Positions 21,130-33,794 of a DNA stretch of 64,000 nucleotides are shown one piece after another; positions within the stretch are counted from its first letter, which is position 1, and every line of letters starts with the position of its first letter. Below the pieces are notes generated by a model that saw only the letters and a list, made by a program, of their open reading frames with translations, was not told where the DNA came from and did not search any database. Source of the stretch: Saccopteryx bilineata (lineage: Eukaryota > Chordata > Mammalia > Chiroptera > Emballonuridae); assembly GCF_036850765.1 (NCBI RefSeq), contig NC_089490.1, forward strand, positions 99,250,074 through 99,314,073, written 5' to 3'. The position numbers and the translations under genes were made by a program.

Positions 21130-21990
21130 AGGTTGGAGAACTTTAACCATGTTCTCACGAAACTTATATTCTAGAAGAGGAAGGCAAGTGATGAACAAAA
21201 TCACACATAAATGAAATTCCAGGTAGTGAAATGTGCTACAAAGAAAAATAAAGCAAGGTAAAAGGACAGAGAGTCAGGGATGGGCAGCACTACTTCGAGT
21301 ACCCCATAAAGTAGTACTAATAATACACAAGAGTGATTCTTACATCTCTCATCTTTTTTTGAAGTTTTCTATGTGATAGTTTAGGAAACAAAACAAAACA
21401 AACATAGTCTTCTCAACTTAGTATTCAGAATATAATAATTCTTTCAATTATAAAATATGTTTCATACAACAATTTTAAAATGTATGCAATAAATATCACT
21501 GAATAGACACTGAAAGGAATGCATGCAAACAAATAATATGTGTAATAAAACATTTCTGGCCCTCAAGGTGCTTGAAGTCTAAGGATAGATAGGATATACG
21601 CTTAACCAACTATAACATTTATAATGAAATAACAAAGTTCTTTCAGAGAACAATGATTAATTGCCACTGGTAAGAGATGCTGGGAAAAAAAAGGTTCTAG
21701 TCAATAATATTCAGCAAACATTTGTGTGTCTGTATTCAGTTAATGAAGATAAGTCAAATGAGCTAAGCATCAAAGATGAGGAGAATTTTAGTAGAAGGTC
21801 AACAAAGAGAAGGAATGAGTAGAGACAAGTAAGTAGTCTGATCAACGGAGAAGGACTTGATGAGGTGGAATGTGCAGTGTGGGGCACAAGACCATGGAGG
21901 AGTTGAATGACAGGCTAAGAAGTTGGGGATTTCTTCTATAAGCCTTACGGAAAAATGGCAGAACTCGATGAGATGAATGGATAATCTAAA
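21130..21990 (-). repeat. L2-like LINE fragments (antisense), tentative
   Basis: Two stretches (about 21130-21300 and 21555-21990) contain phrases such as aacttatattctagaagagg, ggcaagtgatgaacaaaatc and ggccctcaaggtgcttgaag, which read as reverse-complement L2 3' sequence. The interval between them is unassigned. Divergence is high. Confidence 0.4.
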
Positions 21991-22057
21991 AGAGACATGC
22001 AATGGTTTTGTAACAAACATATTGTATTAGTCAATATATTGTCTGAAAATAGAATAA

Positions 22058-22475
22058 GTATTAGTCAGGGTTCTCCAGAAAAAATGAACGCATAGGAGAA
22101 TAGATGATAAATGATAGATAGATGGATAGATAGATAGATAGATAGATGATAGATACTGATTTAAAAGAATTGGTTTGTCTAATCCTGAATACTAGCAGGT
22201 TCAAAATTTGCAGGGTAGAGTGACAACAGTCTGTAGGGACTGCTGGCATAATTATTTCTTCCTTAGGGGAGGTCAGTCATTTTTCTCTTATGATCTTCAA
22301 CTGATTAGATGAGGCACACTCATATTATGGAGGATAATCTACATTATTCACAGTCTACTGATAGAATTGTTAATCAAATCTAAAAAGTACCTTCACAGCT
22401 ATCTCTAGTTAGTGTTTGACCAGATGTCTAGATACCGTATAGCTTAGCCAAGTTGACACATAGCATTCACCAACA
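22058..22475 (-). mobile_element. MLT2-like ERVL LTR (antisense, solo)
   Basis: The sequence begins ttagtcagggttctccagaa, contains ggtcagtcatttttctctta, ttcaactgattagatgaggc and actcatattatggagg, and closes with gccaagttgacacatag. This is the reverse complement of an MLT2-family LTR as I remember it. A (GATA)n run at about 22107-22150 lies in the position of the short AT microsatellite of this family. No internal retroviral genes adjoin it, so it is a solo LTR. Confidence 0.68.
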
Positions 22476-22644
22476 TAGATAAGACATCTTCCTACCATTT
22501 TGTCTGTGTTATTCAATACATACTCAGTAAACAATTCTACCAGTGGCCTCCACAGCAGCAAGTTTGTGGAAAGTGTATGTTGAAGCCTGTATTCAAGTGA
22601 TGGGAATGGGGGAGGCCTCTGATACATTTCAAGAGAAGGCACAG

Positions 22645-22830
22645 AGCTGGAGCTCAGTGCTTGTTGAACACTAAGTTGCTTAGGAATTACCTGGAGATCA
22701 TGTTAAAATACAGATTGTGATTTGGGAGGAATGGAGTGAGGCCCAAGATTGTCATTTCTACCAAGGGATGCTGACACCACCAGTCCATGGTCCATACTTA
22801 GGACAGCAGTAGAATTCTGAGGCTGTGATT
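22645..22830. repeat. MER5-like hAT remnant
   Basis: The phrase acctggagatcatgttaaaa, then cagattgtgatttgg, gaggcccaagattgtc and gctgacaccaccagtccatg follows the order of the MER5 (Charlie) non-autonomous elements. The ends are too worn to place exactly. Confidence 0.55.
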
Positions 22831-22935
22831 TTGGCAAGATGGGTGCAAGGCAACGTGGATGTCTGTAGGGGAGCAGGGGTCTCTGAGTTGTGATTTAAAG
22901 GATAGCAAAAATCACCTCCAGTGTTTGTTTGAAGG

Positions 22936-23105
22936 CAATGGTTGTCGGACTTTTATGCCCCACTGTCCCCTAGAGAGCTTACACAACATAGAGGCTTCCC
23001 CTCTGGAGATTATGACCGAATGTGTCTAGGGGCAGGATCATAGTTTAACCATAAAATTCCAGGAGTTGTTGATGCTGGTCTGGGGCTACCCTTTGAGAAA
23101 CACTG
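22936..23105. repeat. MER5/MER58-like hAT remnant
   Basis: The left end caatggttgtcggactt and right end ctttgagaaacactg form degenerate inverted repeats of the old Charlie kind around about 170 bp with gagcttacacaac and gttgatgctggtctgggg. No matching flanking octamers were found. Confidence 0.5.
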
Positions 23106-23984
23106 GTTTCCATTTTTAAGGTTCAGAAAACACTACAAATACATTTTCTGGGAAAAGCCATTGAGTCACCTACAACCACATTTGCTGGGGAGGGGGAGGC
23201 GGACTAGAAGGGTGGAAAATAAATTTTGACCAACCAAAATTTTATTAGGACGAGGGTCACGCAGCCCTGGGGTATGATGAGTCTACAGCTACATGGAAAA
23301 ACTAACCAGACTGCACCTTGATTCCTCTACTCTTCCAAGGGCAAGGCACAGGGTGGCACCCAAGACCTGTGCATAGATGCAGAAAGTCTCTAGCTGTACC
23401 TGTTATAGGTTTTCAAATTAGGTCTAACTGTTATATTAAAAAGTGCCCAACTTTACTGAGATTTGTTTATTTGGCAGGAAGTCATAGTGTAAAGTGGCTG
23501 GTGCGGAGAACCCCGACGGTGCTCAAGGACACAGCTCCTTCTATCCGTAGTGTACTGTCTCACGGTCTAAGAGAACCAGCCAGCACAGCCATATCATAAG
23601 CAGGAAGAGGGAGGAAGGATTGAAGAAAGGCTTGTATTTTTCCTTTTAAGAAGACTTCCCAGAAGTCCAACGTATTACTTACTTTTACCTTTCAATGACC
23701 ACACTTACTCAAATAGCCAGTTTAGTTGGAGTATCAGAAATGTCCTCTCAACCCTACCCACTGTCAGTGTTTTCTGCTGGAAGTGAGGTTTTCTTTTATA
23801 AAGGAAAAGGGGAGACTGGACATTGGGAGAAAGCTAGAAGTCTCTGCTAGTGTAGTTGCTAGAGGTTAACCCAAAGAGATGCCAGGCTGGCAGGTGGGGG
23901 AAGAACGGGAGGCTCTTCATGGGACAACCTAGGCTGGAACAATATATCAAAGCAGGGTTTCCGCAGCTGATTTTGCAATCATTC
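23106..23984. other. No gene recognised
   Basis: The 93-codon + frame at 23318-23599 has no recognisable domain, signal peptide or homologue that I can name and no splice context. It is probably chance. No repeat identified. Confidence 0.4.
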
Positions 23985-24130
23985 TGGTCTTCACTCATTG
24001 ATTCAAACAATGCTGATGGGTTCTTGAGTGTATCAGGCACTGCCCTGTCTGTGTTGTTTATACAACCATGAATAAAGTCCCTGAATACAGCCAATACAGC
24101 CCCTGTCATTCAGAAACTTAATTTCTAGTG
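23985..24130 (-). repeat. L2-like 3' end (antisense)
   Basis: The text ggttcttgagtgtatcaggc, then atgaataaagtccctgaata and gtcattcagaaacttaattt reads as the reverse complement of an L2 3' terminus. Short and diverged. Confidence 0.4.
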
Positions 24131-24324
24131 AAGGTTATTGATAAATTTACTGGTTATTATTATGTGTCAATTGCAGCATTAGTGCCAAACATAAGACCCA
24201 GAATGACCCTTAAATTTGATAGCCAACCTAGTTTTGAGAATCAAGGAAGATGTGTAGGTGAGTAAGGTGTATGGTGAGAGCAGAGGGGTGAGGAGGAGTT
24301 AGTAGAAGTGTGTGCATGTGCTTG

Positions 24325-24356
24325 CGTCTGTCTGCCTCTGTGTGTACACACACATG

Positions 24357-24387
<31 letters not shown>

Positions 24388-24395
24388 CTGTGAGA
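24325..24395. repeat. TG/CA microsatellite with inverted symmetry
   Basis: A TG-rich stretch (tgtgtgcatgtgcttgcg, beginning just upstream) turns into tgtgtgtacacacacatgca and then (CA)n broken by tatac. The TG-to-CA switch around gtgtgtacacac makes an inverted repeat that could extrude a hairpin. Confidence 0.8.
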
Positions 24396-24497
24396 GTGTT
24401 CTGGATGCAGAGAAATCCCTTGCTCTAAGTAGAGAAAGATGTTAAAGGGACCCAGTATGGAAAACTTCCAAGAAAACTGTCTAGATCCTGAACTGCA

Positions 24498-24533
24498 ACA
24501 CACATACACACACACACGCACACACACACACAG
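24498..24533. repeat. (CA)n microsatellite
   Basis: About 17 CA units with single interruptions (cacatacaca and cacgca). It lies about 100 bp downstream of the first CA tract. Confidence 0.85.
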
Positions 24534-26185
24534 CCAACCCAATGGTAAGCCAGTGAGTGTGTGCACAAGTGTGCTCACCTACGTGCTTTCAAAGAATGGG
24601 GCATTTAGCTGGGGGTTAGGCTGACAGAAGCAGTTATTTGCAAGGCCATGTAGGTAATCATATTTTTAATATTCTCTATAGAAAACAAAATGATTCGTGA
24701 CAAAAGATCTTTCCTCTTCCCTAAACTTAAGGGCTCATGGTTGTGTCACTACGATTGTGACAGTACAATGAGGACTAGGGGTAGATCTACAACCTTGTAC
24801 ATCTTATGTGCATGCCTGGGAAACAGCTGGAGCCATTCTCCTGGGGTTAGTTTTCCAAAAATAGAATTTTACATTCAAAAGAGCAAGAAGAGCCTTTGAA
24901 AACAAGGGTTATTCATTTTTTTTCCCCAAAGATACCAAGTTTGGAAAGTTAAAAATGTGGTGAAAAGTTCTCATTAAGGTCTCTCTGATCCCCTGTAGTA
25001 GATCCATCATAAATCCTAAAGACCCAGGATGGTGCTTTAACATACTGACAAAACTTGTCCACAGCCCCAAAGATACTGTCATAATTAAGAAGTTGTTGTT
25101 TCTCCTAATGGAGTTTGATGGTCTTAGTTTATCAGCAACCTTTGAATTGAATTAACAATATGAAACTAATTAATCCTGGTATACCCTAGCAATCCACTTA
25201 GAAGTGGCATGCAAAATTCAATTAAGTCCCTTTGGCCTTTTATGAAGTATGCACAGTCGAGAAGCTTCGGTTTACAGCTAAGAATGAGGTAACAAAAAGA
25301 AAGAGCTTGTCATGTTTTTCAAACCCCACATTTGGAATTAGACAATGGGTTTTAGAATTCTCCCCCCCACCCCCGATTCAGAATGTTGGACTCTAAAAGG
25401 ACAGAACAAAAACCCTTTCTGAGCTAACCAGCCCTTTCCTCTCTTGCTTCTCCTTAGATCAGAAGAGAAGGGTGGTGGTCTGTGCCTCTACCTCGCTGGC
25501 CCTGGTGTGACACCAGAACCGTATAGCTCATGCTGTTTCTTGAATGCTTTTTGCAAACTTCTTTTCCTGGCTTCTGGCATGCTCTGTGCTGTCAGTCTTA
25601 TTGATTAAAACCCTTGGTGGATTTCAAGACCTTCTCACCCTGTATTGTCACAGATCTACTTAAAATGGATTTTCTCTCTTTGCCAGACCTGCATTTCTCA
25701 GTTGGTTGAGCAGATGCAAAGCAGGTGGTACTGAGATTTCAAATAGAGGCTGTTTCTAGTTACCAGGGATAAATGGTGGCATTATAACTTCTTTTGTTTT
25801 CTTGTCTCTTTACATTTTTATTGACCTAAAAAAATTCTTTATTCCTCTCAGTGTATACGGTTTTCAAATAAGTAGCATTTATTGCTGTTAATAAAAGTGT
25901 TTGGCAGCGGTAACAACCCAAGGCTTTCAATATCTGAGAGCCAATGTGAGAAAGATGTGATAATGCACTATAGCACAGAAACTGTGTGCTGTGTACATAC
26001 TAGTTGCTTCTCCCATATTTATCTTTTCTTTCCCCTTCCCAATAGTCCTTGCCATTGGAAAAAAAAATCTTGGGATCTGATGAATTTGACATCAACCCCT
26101 CCGGCTTCAAGTTTGGAATGTATGACTTAGGCAGCGTCCATCAGAACATTTCTTATAAAAGATAGTTCTATCAGAGAGAATCTCA
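24534..26185. other. Repeat-poor block without genes
   Basis: About 1.65 kb in which I recognise no interspersed repeat. The part at 25060-25300 has several ATTA/TAAT cores (cataattaag, gaattaacaa, aactaattaatcc, caattaagtc). It could be ordinary unique DNA or a conserved non-coding element; the sequence alone does not decide. Confidence 0.4.
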
Positions 26186-26190
26186 GGACT

Positions 26191-26244
26191 TTTTTTTCTT
26201 TTTCTTTCTTTCTTTTTCTTTTTTTTTCTTTTTTTTTTTTTTTG
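26191..26244. repeat. Poly(T)/TTTC low-complexity tract
   Basis: A run of T interrupted by single C bases, possibly an old antisense poly(A) tail. The flanking sequence gives no SINE head. Confidence 0.75.
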
Positions 26245-26574
26245 AGTACTAGGATAAAGGCATGCTTTATCTTTCTTTTTTTTGAGGATGAAATATGCAA
26301 GGTGAAATATGCAGATAGCAGACCCTAAACTTTTGCTATCTTTTTTTCACCAAAAGAATTGTTTTGTCTGTAGATAGACCTGATACATGAGAGAGTTCAG
26401 AGGTCAGAAATTGCAGTGAAATTTGCAGAGGTTTTTAGAAAGGAGGTGAAACTGAACATAAAGCCAAAACTTGCCCTGGCCTTTTCAGTTTGGTGAAACG
26501 ATGTATTTTTTTATATCCTTTAGCTAGTTATAGGGTTCTATTGCATGTTACATAAAATGAAAAACATTTTAACT

Positions 26575-27195
26575 ATATTAGTCAGCTTTAGTTATATAAC
26601 AAACACCCCCACATTTAATGACTTATTAAAATACATAAAAAAATTTATTAATATAGCACAATAGCCTATGAGATGTTTGGGGTCAGTTGATCTAGGCTCA
26701 GCTTTGCTGGGCTTCTCTGTTGATATCTCCTGGGCATGCTCATGAGTCTACTCATGAGTCATCTAGCTTAATCATTCTTCTGAAGGTAAACTGGGCCTGT
26801 GCTTGAGTCTGAGTGGGGTTGAGTGAGATCACCTGGAGTATCTCCATTTGACAGGTCTCTCCTTTTCTTGGGACCAGAAGGATAGCATAGGCATGCCTTT
26901 TTATTGTTATGGTAGAGGCACAAGTTGATAAATAGAAACATGCATGGCCTCTTGAACTTTAAGCTCATTACTGGCTCATTTCTGCCTCATTGTACCGGCC
27001 AAAGAAAATCACATGACCAAACCCAAAGTCAAAAGGTGAGAAAAAGTAGACTTGACCTCTTTGGGGAGGAAATAACAAATATGACAAAGGGCAAGGAAAA
27101 AGAAGGCTGAAAAACTTGAGTCCAATAATGCAATCTGCCATACTGATTGATATTGGGCCTGGCACCAACATTTATTATCTGGATAGCTTGAGATA
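26575..27195 (-). repeat. Ancient LTR-like repeat (antisense, tentative)
   Basis: The phrase attagtcagctttagttata, then aacaaacacccccaca, tttaatgacttattaaaata and, 350 bp later, ccggccaaagaaaatcacatg resembles an old mammalian LTR read backwards, whose near-terminal text is 'gctgtaacaaaccacccc ... ggccaaagcaagtcacatgg'. The family is not assigned. Frames at 26768-27171 are not coding. Confidence 0.4.
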
Positions 27196-27624
27196 GTTAG
27201 AAAACTAAGTTATAAAACTATATAGAAAGTTGTTATGCCAGATGTGGCAACCGTTTGAAGCTTACTTTTTGTTAGCTAATGTATTTGTTCTGATTTATTT
27301 TTTTCAGTAAAGAAACAAAGTTTAGTTTTGAATTATACTTTGGTATCCATGTCAGCTGATTTATGTTCAGGCATAAATTAATTTTCTCTAGATTTAAAAC
27401 ATTTATTTTCCCTATGCATAATTGATTTAATGATTGTAAAAACCAACCATGTCTTTGTACAAATGACACACATTTATTTACGGAGCTCACATGTATGAAC
27501 ATATTTAATTAGTTTTACTGGGAAAAGGCACCGATATTGAAATCCTAGAACTTTTTACCTTACATCATTCAGTTTAGATTTAAATACTCTATTGAGATTA
27601 TGAATATAATACTGACAACAAAAA

Positions 27625-27850
27625 CAATAGTAATAATAGCTAATGCTTATAAATGCTTAGTATGAGCCAGGCACAGTCCTCAAGTGCTCTACATAAATGA
27701 CCTCACTTAATCTCAAAACAACCTTATAAAATACTATTACTGTACTCATAATACAGACAAGGAAACTGAGGCACAAAGTCAGATATGTGGTAAATGGAAG
27801 ATCTGGGATTCAAACATATCTGGATTCCAGATTTCATAATCTTATGAGTT
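27625..27850 (+). repeat. MIR SINE (sense)
   Basis: A well-preserved MIR: taatagctaatgcttataaa, tatgagccaggcacagtcct, gtgctctacataaatgacc, aggaaactgaggcacaaagt and gatctgggattcaaacatat all occur in canonical order. It is the clearest of the MIR copies in the window. Confidence 0.82.
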
Positions 27851-28914
27851 AAAATAATGTTGGAAACACCATCATTGCACTGTACTACACTATGATATTA
27901 TTTTGTATTCATATTATCTTTTATATAGTCTGTTAATTTCTGGAGACTAGAGATTGTTTTATTAATTTTTATACTCATAATACCTAGTATAGTGTCTGGA
28001 ACATGAACAATAATATGAAGATTATTGATATTCATTGGATACTGAAATGTATTTTGCAACTATAAAATAAGCAATTATTCTAATCTCCAATTCACTTATG
28101 TTCTTGTTTGCCATGATACCCTTATATATACTTAATTTTAACTCATACTTTCTACACTATTTTTTGTGAGTAAATTCATTTTTCCTCCCCTTAAAATTAT
28201 GACATCCTAAGTATTTCATCAGTGTTAGTCTGCTATTGACACCAATAATCAACATACTTTCAGGAATGTAGACTATAATGAGATATTTGGTCAAGTGTCA
28301 AGTTTCTCCTTTTTCTGTTTGATATGGTGGGAAAATATAGATATTGTTTTAGAAATGATAGATCATTACTCTAATTAATTATTCATTTTTAAAAGTTAAA
28401 TATCAAGTTTCTAACTGCAATTAATTCTTTTAAAATACGTAGAATTAACAAGTAGGATGCTCTTTCCTTTAAAAAGATTTCTGGATTCTAGCAACTAATT
28501 GTCTTCTTTCCCTTGAACCTTTATAGTATTTCATCCCATGCCTTTTATTTTGGTTATTCATGCTCTTAAGTGAAGTCTCCATCATTGTTTTGGGAAGGAA
28601 CTTAAACTGTATTCCAATCACATTCAGTATGATGACATATTAGAAAAGAAGGATACATAGAAATGGCTTAGAGTAAGCAGATTGTATCTTCTGTCTCTCT
28701 TTAATGATTTATTAACCAACACTTAAAAATGCAAATAGATTTGGCTTTGTTTCTCTGATACCATGTTGGCACAAATGTTGATAAATTAGACCTTGAGCCA
28801 GACACCACCCTTAGATTATAAATATCTCAAGAGTAAAATTTGTATCTTATTAATCAACATACCACTAGCAGCTAATATGGTGACTGGTACATAATAATCA
28901 GCAGTGGAAAGACA

Positions 28915-28995
28915 GGTGGATGGATGGATTGATAGGAGGATGTAAGGGAAGATGGATGGATGGATGGATGGATGGATGGATGAATGGATGGATGG
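28915..28995. repeat. (GGAT)n microsatellite
   Basis: Interrupted ggat/atgg tetranucleotides, with the purest run at about 28951-28993. Confidence 0.9.
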
Positions 28996-31900
28996 GTGAA
29001 TATCAAAGATATTTTTATAAGGTATGTATTAGTGCTTTCTGATTATAAGATGTTGTCTACCCAGTAGGCTTATGGCAGCTGAAACATTTATTTTCTCACC
29101 CAAGAAAGTAACAACTGTCATAATATTGATTATTAGAAAGTCAAGGCAAAGCAAAAAAGTAAAAACAGTGTGTTTTCAACCATCTGTACCAAAAATTATA
29201 CTTCCAAGTGAATGCTCTCTTTCAAACATGGGGAAACAGGTTTCTTATTTCATCCTTCTTTGCTCCTTATGCTTACAATATTTCTGCAATTTCCTTGAAG
29301 TAGATATTACTTTCCTAGAGATTCATTTGGGTATGGTTATTAAAAGTTATTCACATTACTTTGGTAGCCACATGCTCATACTTTAACGTGGTGAAAAGAT
29401 GACATGTGGAAAAGCAAGAGATAACAGTTAATAAAAATATTAACTTTATTGAACTAATGAAATAATATGGGGGACAACTAGAGGATTTGATGGCAAAACA
29501 AGAGTTTGAAAATATTTCTTAGAGTCCTTAGCTATAGGCCAGTGATAAAATACCGTATGTCAATTATAAGACCAGGCCTTATCTGCATTTCACTTCGAAA
29601 GACTGCATTTTTCAAAGGACTCAATTTTATCTTTTGCTTCCCTTGATTTATGTTCCATAATAGTTAGGTAGGTGACTAGATGGGAGAGTTGGAAGCGTGC
29701 CTCAAATACCTGACTATCATTTGCAGCTTCTTGTATGAACTGTCTTTAAACGCAAGTACCATTACCCTGTGTACCTTCATGGCATGGGCATTATGACATT
29801 TTCCTAATAAATTATAGATAAGTGCATCGAGAGACTGAAAGAGCTATGTAAGTGTTATTATCTAGCTTTTATGCATCCTGTAGTTCATATTTTAATATCC
29901 ACTTTTATCATATTTCTTTAGGTCCTTTAAACTGTAAGAATTCTCTGTGTTCATTAGACTTTATATCTAAGAAGGGTATTGGGTTTTTGAGGTATCTGTA
30001 TAAACTATTGATTATCAAAGAGGAATTCAAGATTTTATATTTACATGGAATTTTTTTCTCTGCCATGATGTTTTTAGAGGTCCCTCTTCTTCCTCACCCT
30101 GGGATAAGGATTATACCAAGAGCTCTAAAAACATTTTTTTTTTCATTTTAAATGTTGCAATCCTGGGACCATGGTTATTCTGTTAGTTATATCCCAGTTA
30201 TAGGTGTCATAGTGGTTATAACTGTGACCATTGCTAGCAACTTCCCTTCTAAGGACTTCTTTATTTTATTTTTTTTCTTTAAGCACATTTTGAGAATATT
30301 TTTAAAGGACTAGCCCCGTTTTCTTGTAGAAAATCATATTCTGTTCTGCGGTTGGAACCCATCACACTCCACTTCTACTTGGGTTTTAATGTCATAACTC
30401 TCTAGGTCCTAGGGATTAAATCCCAGATCTCTCTTTGTTTATTCTAATTTCTTCTTTTTACCTCCACTAAGCAGACACATGACTTGTCAATAGTGTATTC
30501 TCTATGTCCTCTTTTATTACTGATCTGTCTTTCCTTACTTTTAAAGATTTTTTCCTTTTTAACCAAGAATTTAAAAAAAAAATAAAATCCTCTGCCTAAT
30601 TAAGAGATGCAACTTCAAAAATTATGGATAATATAGGAAAATTAAAAAAATTGTTTTCTATGGTAAACTATTATTTACCTTCCCCCCAGTCCTCCACCCC
30701 TGACAAATAATATGAGAGGGGTTTAACAAGAACCGAGAAAATGAAGCAATTCTTTCTCCCCAATACTGTCTTCTTGTTATTACCATTTTAAGTTGTAGGC
30801 TTGAATCTAATACTGGCAATGGTCATTATGAGATGTGTGGATTAGAGAGAGAGTGACAAGAGCTGGTGAAAAGATTTGGGATGCATCAAGGAGACAGGCT
30901 TCTAAAAGCTTTGCTGCTTGCTAAAATAAGCTTTTGTGAAAATGGAAATCTCCAGTCATCTCTAAAATAATTGATTGGCAAATACAATGAGTGGCCTCGC
31001 TGAACCAGATAGAATTTGAAAAGTGCCAACAACAAAATTATATCCCTTTAGCCAAATATGTTTTCTTTTCTCTGAAATATAATTGACTCATAATAATGCT
31101 AATTATGCCTAATTATCATCTTAATTATTTTACCCTATCAAGCACATTTCATCATTGTGGTGTTTATCAATTATCTAATAATAATTTATATTTTCCCCCT
31201 TTTTAAAAGAAAAATTTTCAGTGGTATAAACACACTTCCATGGCTTGGTAAGATAGAGCATTATTATTGTTGGCTTTTATTTGATTCTAAGCTTTGACAA
31301 GTTAGAGAAAGTAGGTTTCTTTAAACTCTTCTATGGTAAGTTTGATCAGGAGAACAATTTAAGTGTTATTGCTATGTCTCTGTAAGAAGGCCACCTACGG
31401 CTTTACCGATTAATTAAAGGAGTTGAATTATCTTTTGGTGGGATAAATGTGACCAAGGACCTGTTACAGAGGCAACAAGAAGAAAACATTATGTTGCTAC
31501 TATAACCTCGGAGTTGCTAAGAACACACAAAACTTGCCACCATTATATAGGAGATTTCCCCTATAATGTTCCTTTGGTAACTTCAGCAGGTCAGCCTTTG
31601 CCTGTCTCCTGATTTGAAGAAGTCTTTTGACAGAAACACCCCTTCCACCAGTGATGTCCTTCTTTGCTCTGAGCAGAAATGCTTCTATCTATCGGTCTGA
31701 CCTCTACGTCTTGGGACCACACAGAACACACCTAAAACCTCTTTTATAGTACAGGTCTTCCACTGTCATAAGGATGGCTAACATCGGTGAAGCATTTGCT
31801 CATCGACTAAGTGGTTTACTGTACATTATTACTGTACATTTAGTTGCATCAATTGCGCTGTGACATCAGCATAGTTATCCCAGCATGTACTTTTCTCTGC

Positions 31901-32394
31901 TCTCTCACCTTCTTCACCTTTCTGCAAATCCAGCTCACTCAGTCTTTGAGTCTTTGAATGCCTTTCTGTTCCAGCAGTGGCATCTTAAGTTTTTGTCTGT
32001 CAATTTGTCTTTGTTTTAAAAGGGTAACTCTGAGAACTAATTGTCCTGCTATAAGCCTAGTTATCATGAACCAGACTTTAACCAACCCACTGTGGTCAAA
32101 GACTGTTCTCTCAAAGCAAAGTAAGATTTTATTTGTGTTTTCAGCAATGCTGTCTTCTGCAGGATCAATCTAAGCTTGACCTCAACTAAAACTTAAGAGT
32201 TTTAATCATGCAGCTGCTGAGTCACCTTCCCCATCCTGTACTTATGAAGGTTTTTTTGTTTTGTGTGTTTGGTTTTAAGTCTGAAACAGCCCCAGTTCTC
32301 AATCCTGTGGGATCCGGGGTGAGTGGGCTGGATGGGGGCAGGAACGGCCTGAGTTCAGTTTCCTGCTGCACCACTAATTAGTTGCCTTTCCATC
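28996..32394. other. 3.4-kb block without recognisable repeats or genes
   Basis: Largest interval in which I can assign almost nothing. Frames at 29072-29386 (104 codons), 29852-30151 (99 codons) and 31958-32173 are AT-rich, rich in Leu/Phe/Ile/Ser and lack domains. A homeobox-motif cluster is listed separately. This may be intronic or intergenic unique sequence. Confidence 0.45.
31078..31200. promoter_or_regulatory. Cluster of homeodomain-type ATTA motifs (candidate enhancer)
   Basis: Within about 120 bp there are repeated TAAT/ATTA cores: aattgactcataataatg, gctaattatgcctaattat, catcttaattatttta and caattatctaataataattt. The segment atgctaattatgc is an imperfect palindrome resembling a POU or homeodomain dimer site. 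The density exceeds that of neighbouring AT-rich DNA by eye only. Function is inference. Confidence 0.3.
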
Positions 32395-32920
32395 TGTGCA
32401 AAGGGCAACCCCAACCTTCCAGGCGCCCAGGCCCAGAACCTTGAAATCAGCCTGGACTCCTCTCTCAAAATTCTTATGCTTTTCTTTTTCAGATATTTCT
32501 AGAAAACTTCCATCTTAACCTCTCAGGTTCAAGTGCCACCAGTTCCTGCTTGGATTGCTGCAACAGGCTCCTACCTGGTCTCCTCTCCACCTCTGCCCCT
32601 TTATAGTCTGTTCTTCGTACAACAGTCAGAGTGATCCCTTTAAATCAAGTCAGGACAGGTTCTTCTTCTGCTTGAAATTCTCTGCTGTCTTTTCATTTGA
32701 TTCAGAGCAAAAGCTAAAATATTTACAATGTCTAAAGCCCCTCCAACTGCCATGATTCTCTCCTTGTCTCCAACCGCTTTTTCCCGCATTCCCGCCCTCT
32801 GGCCCTGGGCTCTTTCTGTCCCTCAGATTCGCTAAGCCTGGTTCCCCTTCTGCACCTTTTCACTTGAGACCTCCACAGGAGACCCTCTCCTATCAGATTT
32901 CTGCTTGGCTCCATGCTCTC
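32395..32920 (+). repeat. L2 LINE 3' region (sense)
   Basis: Long L2 fragment: cttgaaatcagcctggactc, tggattgctgcaacaggctc, ctacctggtctcctctcc, cagagtgatccctttaaatc, ctctggccctgggctctttc. It follows the L2 ORF2 end and 3' UTR order, but no ORF remains. It abuts an antisense MLT1-like LTR. Confidence 0.68.
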
Positions 32921-32924
32921 ACGG

Positions 32925-33358
32925 TTTTTTGCCAAGTACCATATCCTTTGTGGCTTAAAACAATAGAAATTTATTCTCTCATAGTTCTAGAGGTCCAATG
33001 TCCCAAATTAAGGTGTCAGGAGGATTGGTTCCCTCTGGGTGCTCTGGGGGAGAATTCTTTTCATGTGTCTCTCCTAGCTTCTGGTGGCTGCCAATGAGCC
33101 TTGGTATCCTTTGGCTTATAAATACATCACTCAGTCTCTGTCTCCATCTTCACATCACCTTCTCTGCGCAGTATCCCCATCTATTCTAAGAACACTTGTC
33201 TTTGGATTGAGTACTCATTCTCTTATAAGATGATCTTGCCTCAAGATCCTTAAGTTGATTACATCTGTGAAAGCCTTTTCCAAATGAAGTTGCATTTACA
33301 GGTTCTAGATGGACGTCTCTTTTGGGGAGCCACCATTCAAACTACCCCCACATTATTG
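32925..33358 (-). mobile_element. MLT1-like MaLR LTR (antisense, solo)
   Basis: The + strand reads gtggcttaaaacaatagaaa, then tttattctctcatagttcta, ctcctagcttctggtggctg, gattacatctgtgaaagcct and tccaaatgaagttgcattt. This is the reverse complement of an MLT1-type LTR with its AATAAA-bearing 3' part first. No adjoining internal region is present. Confidence 0.65.
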
Positions 33359-33794
33359 TGAGAATGACATAAAATAAGGTTTATTGAAGCTCTTTGTAGA
33401 ATTTAATATATCATTTCCGGTGTGAGTCATTCTGTTAAAATATTTTATGCTCTCAGATCTGATTCAGTCCAAGCATATTGAAATATGTTTAAATACTAAT
33501 TCTAGTTTCCAGGGTGTTCATTAGCTTTCCTAACGCCAAGTCAATAATAAAATTGCTGAATATGTTTTCTATATATTCATTCCAGTTATTTATTTAAAAT
33601 ACATATAAAATAGAATAGAGCCATGGAGAAGAAGGTGAGATCTAAAAGTAGACAGTTTCTCTAGATTGGCATGAATTGGTTAATCAGCACTTTTTGTTCA
33701 GGTAAATATCTTCCTCAGGGTACTTTCATTTTTCTATTTCTCCATATTAACCAATATTATGTTACTCTGTTGAATGTCTTATAAAATATAGATA

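Noticed and set aside
24228..24578. 116-codon minus-strand frame with Cys/Val repeats
   Set aside because: It is produced by TG/CA microsatellites; the repeat of CV and VCV is low complexity, not a cysteine-rich protein.
28915..28995. Short regular repeats resembling a CRISPR-like or satellite array
   Set aside because: Units are 4 bp with no spacers: a simple (GGAT)n microsatellite in a mammalian genome.
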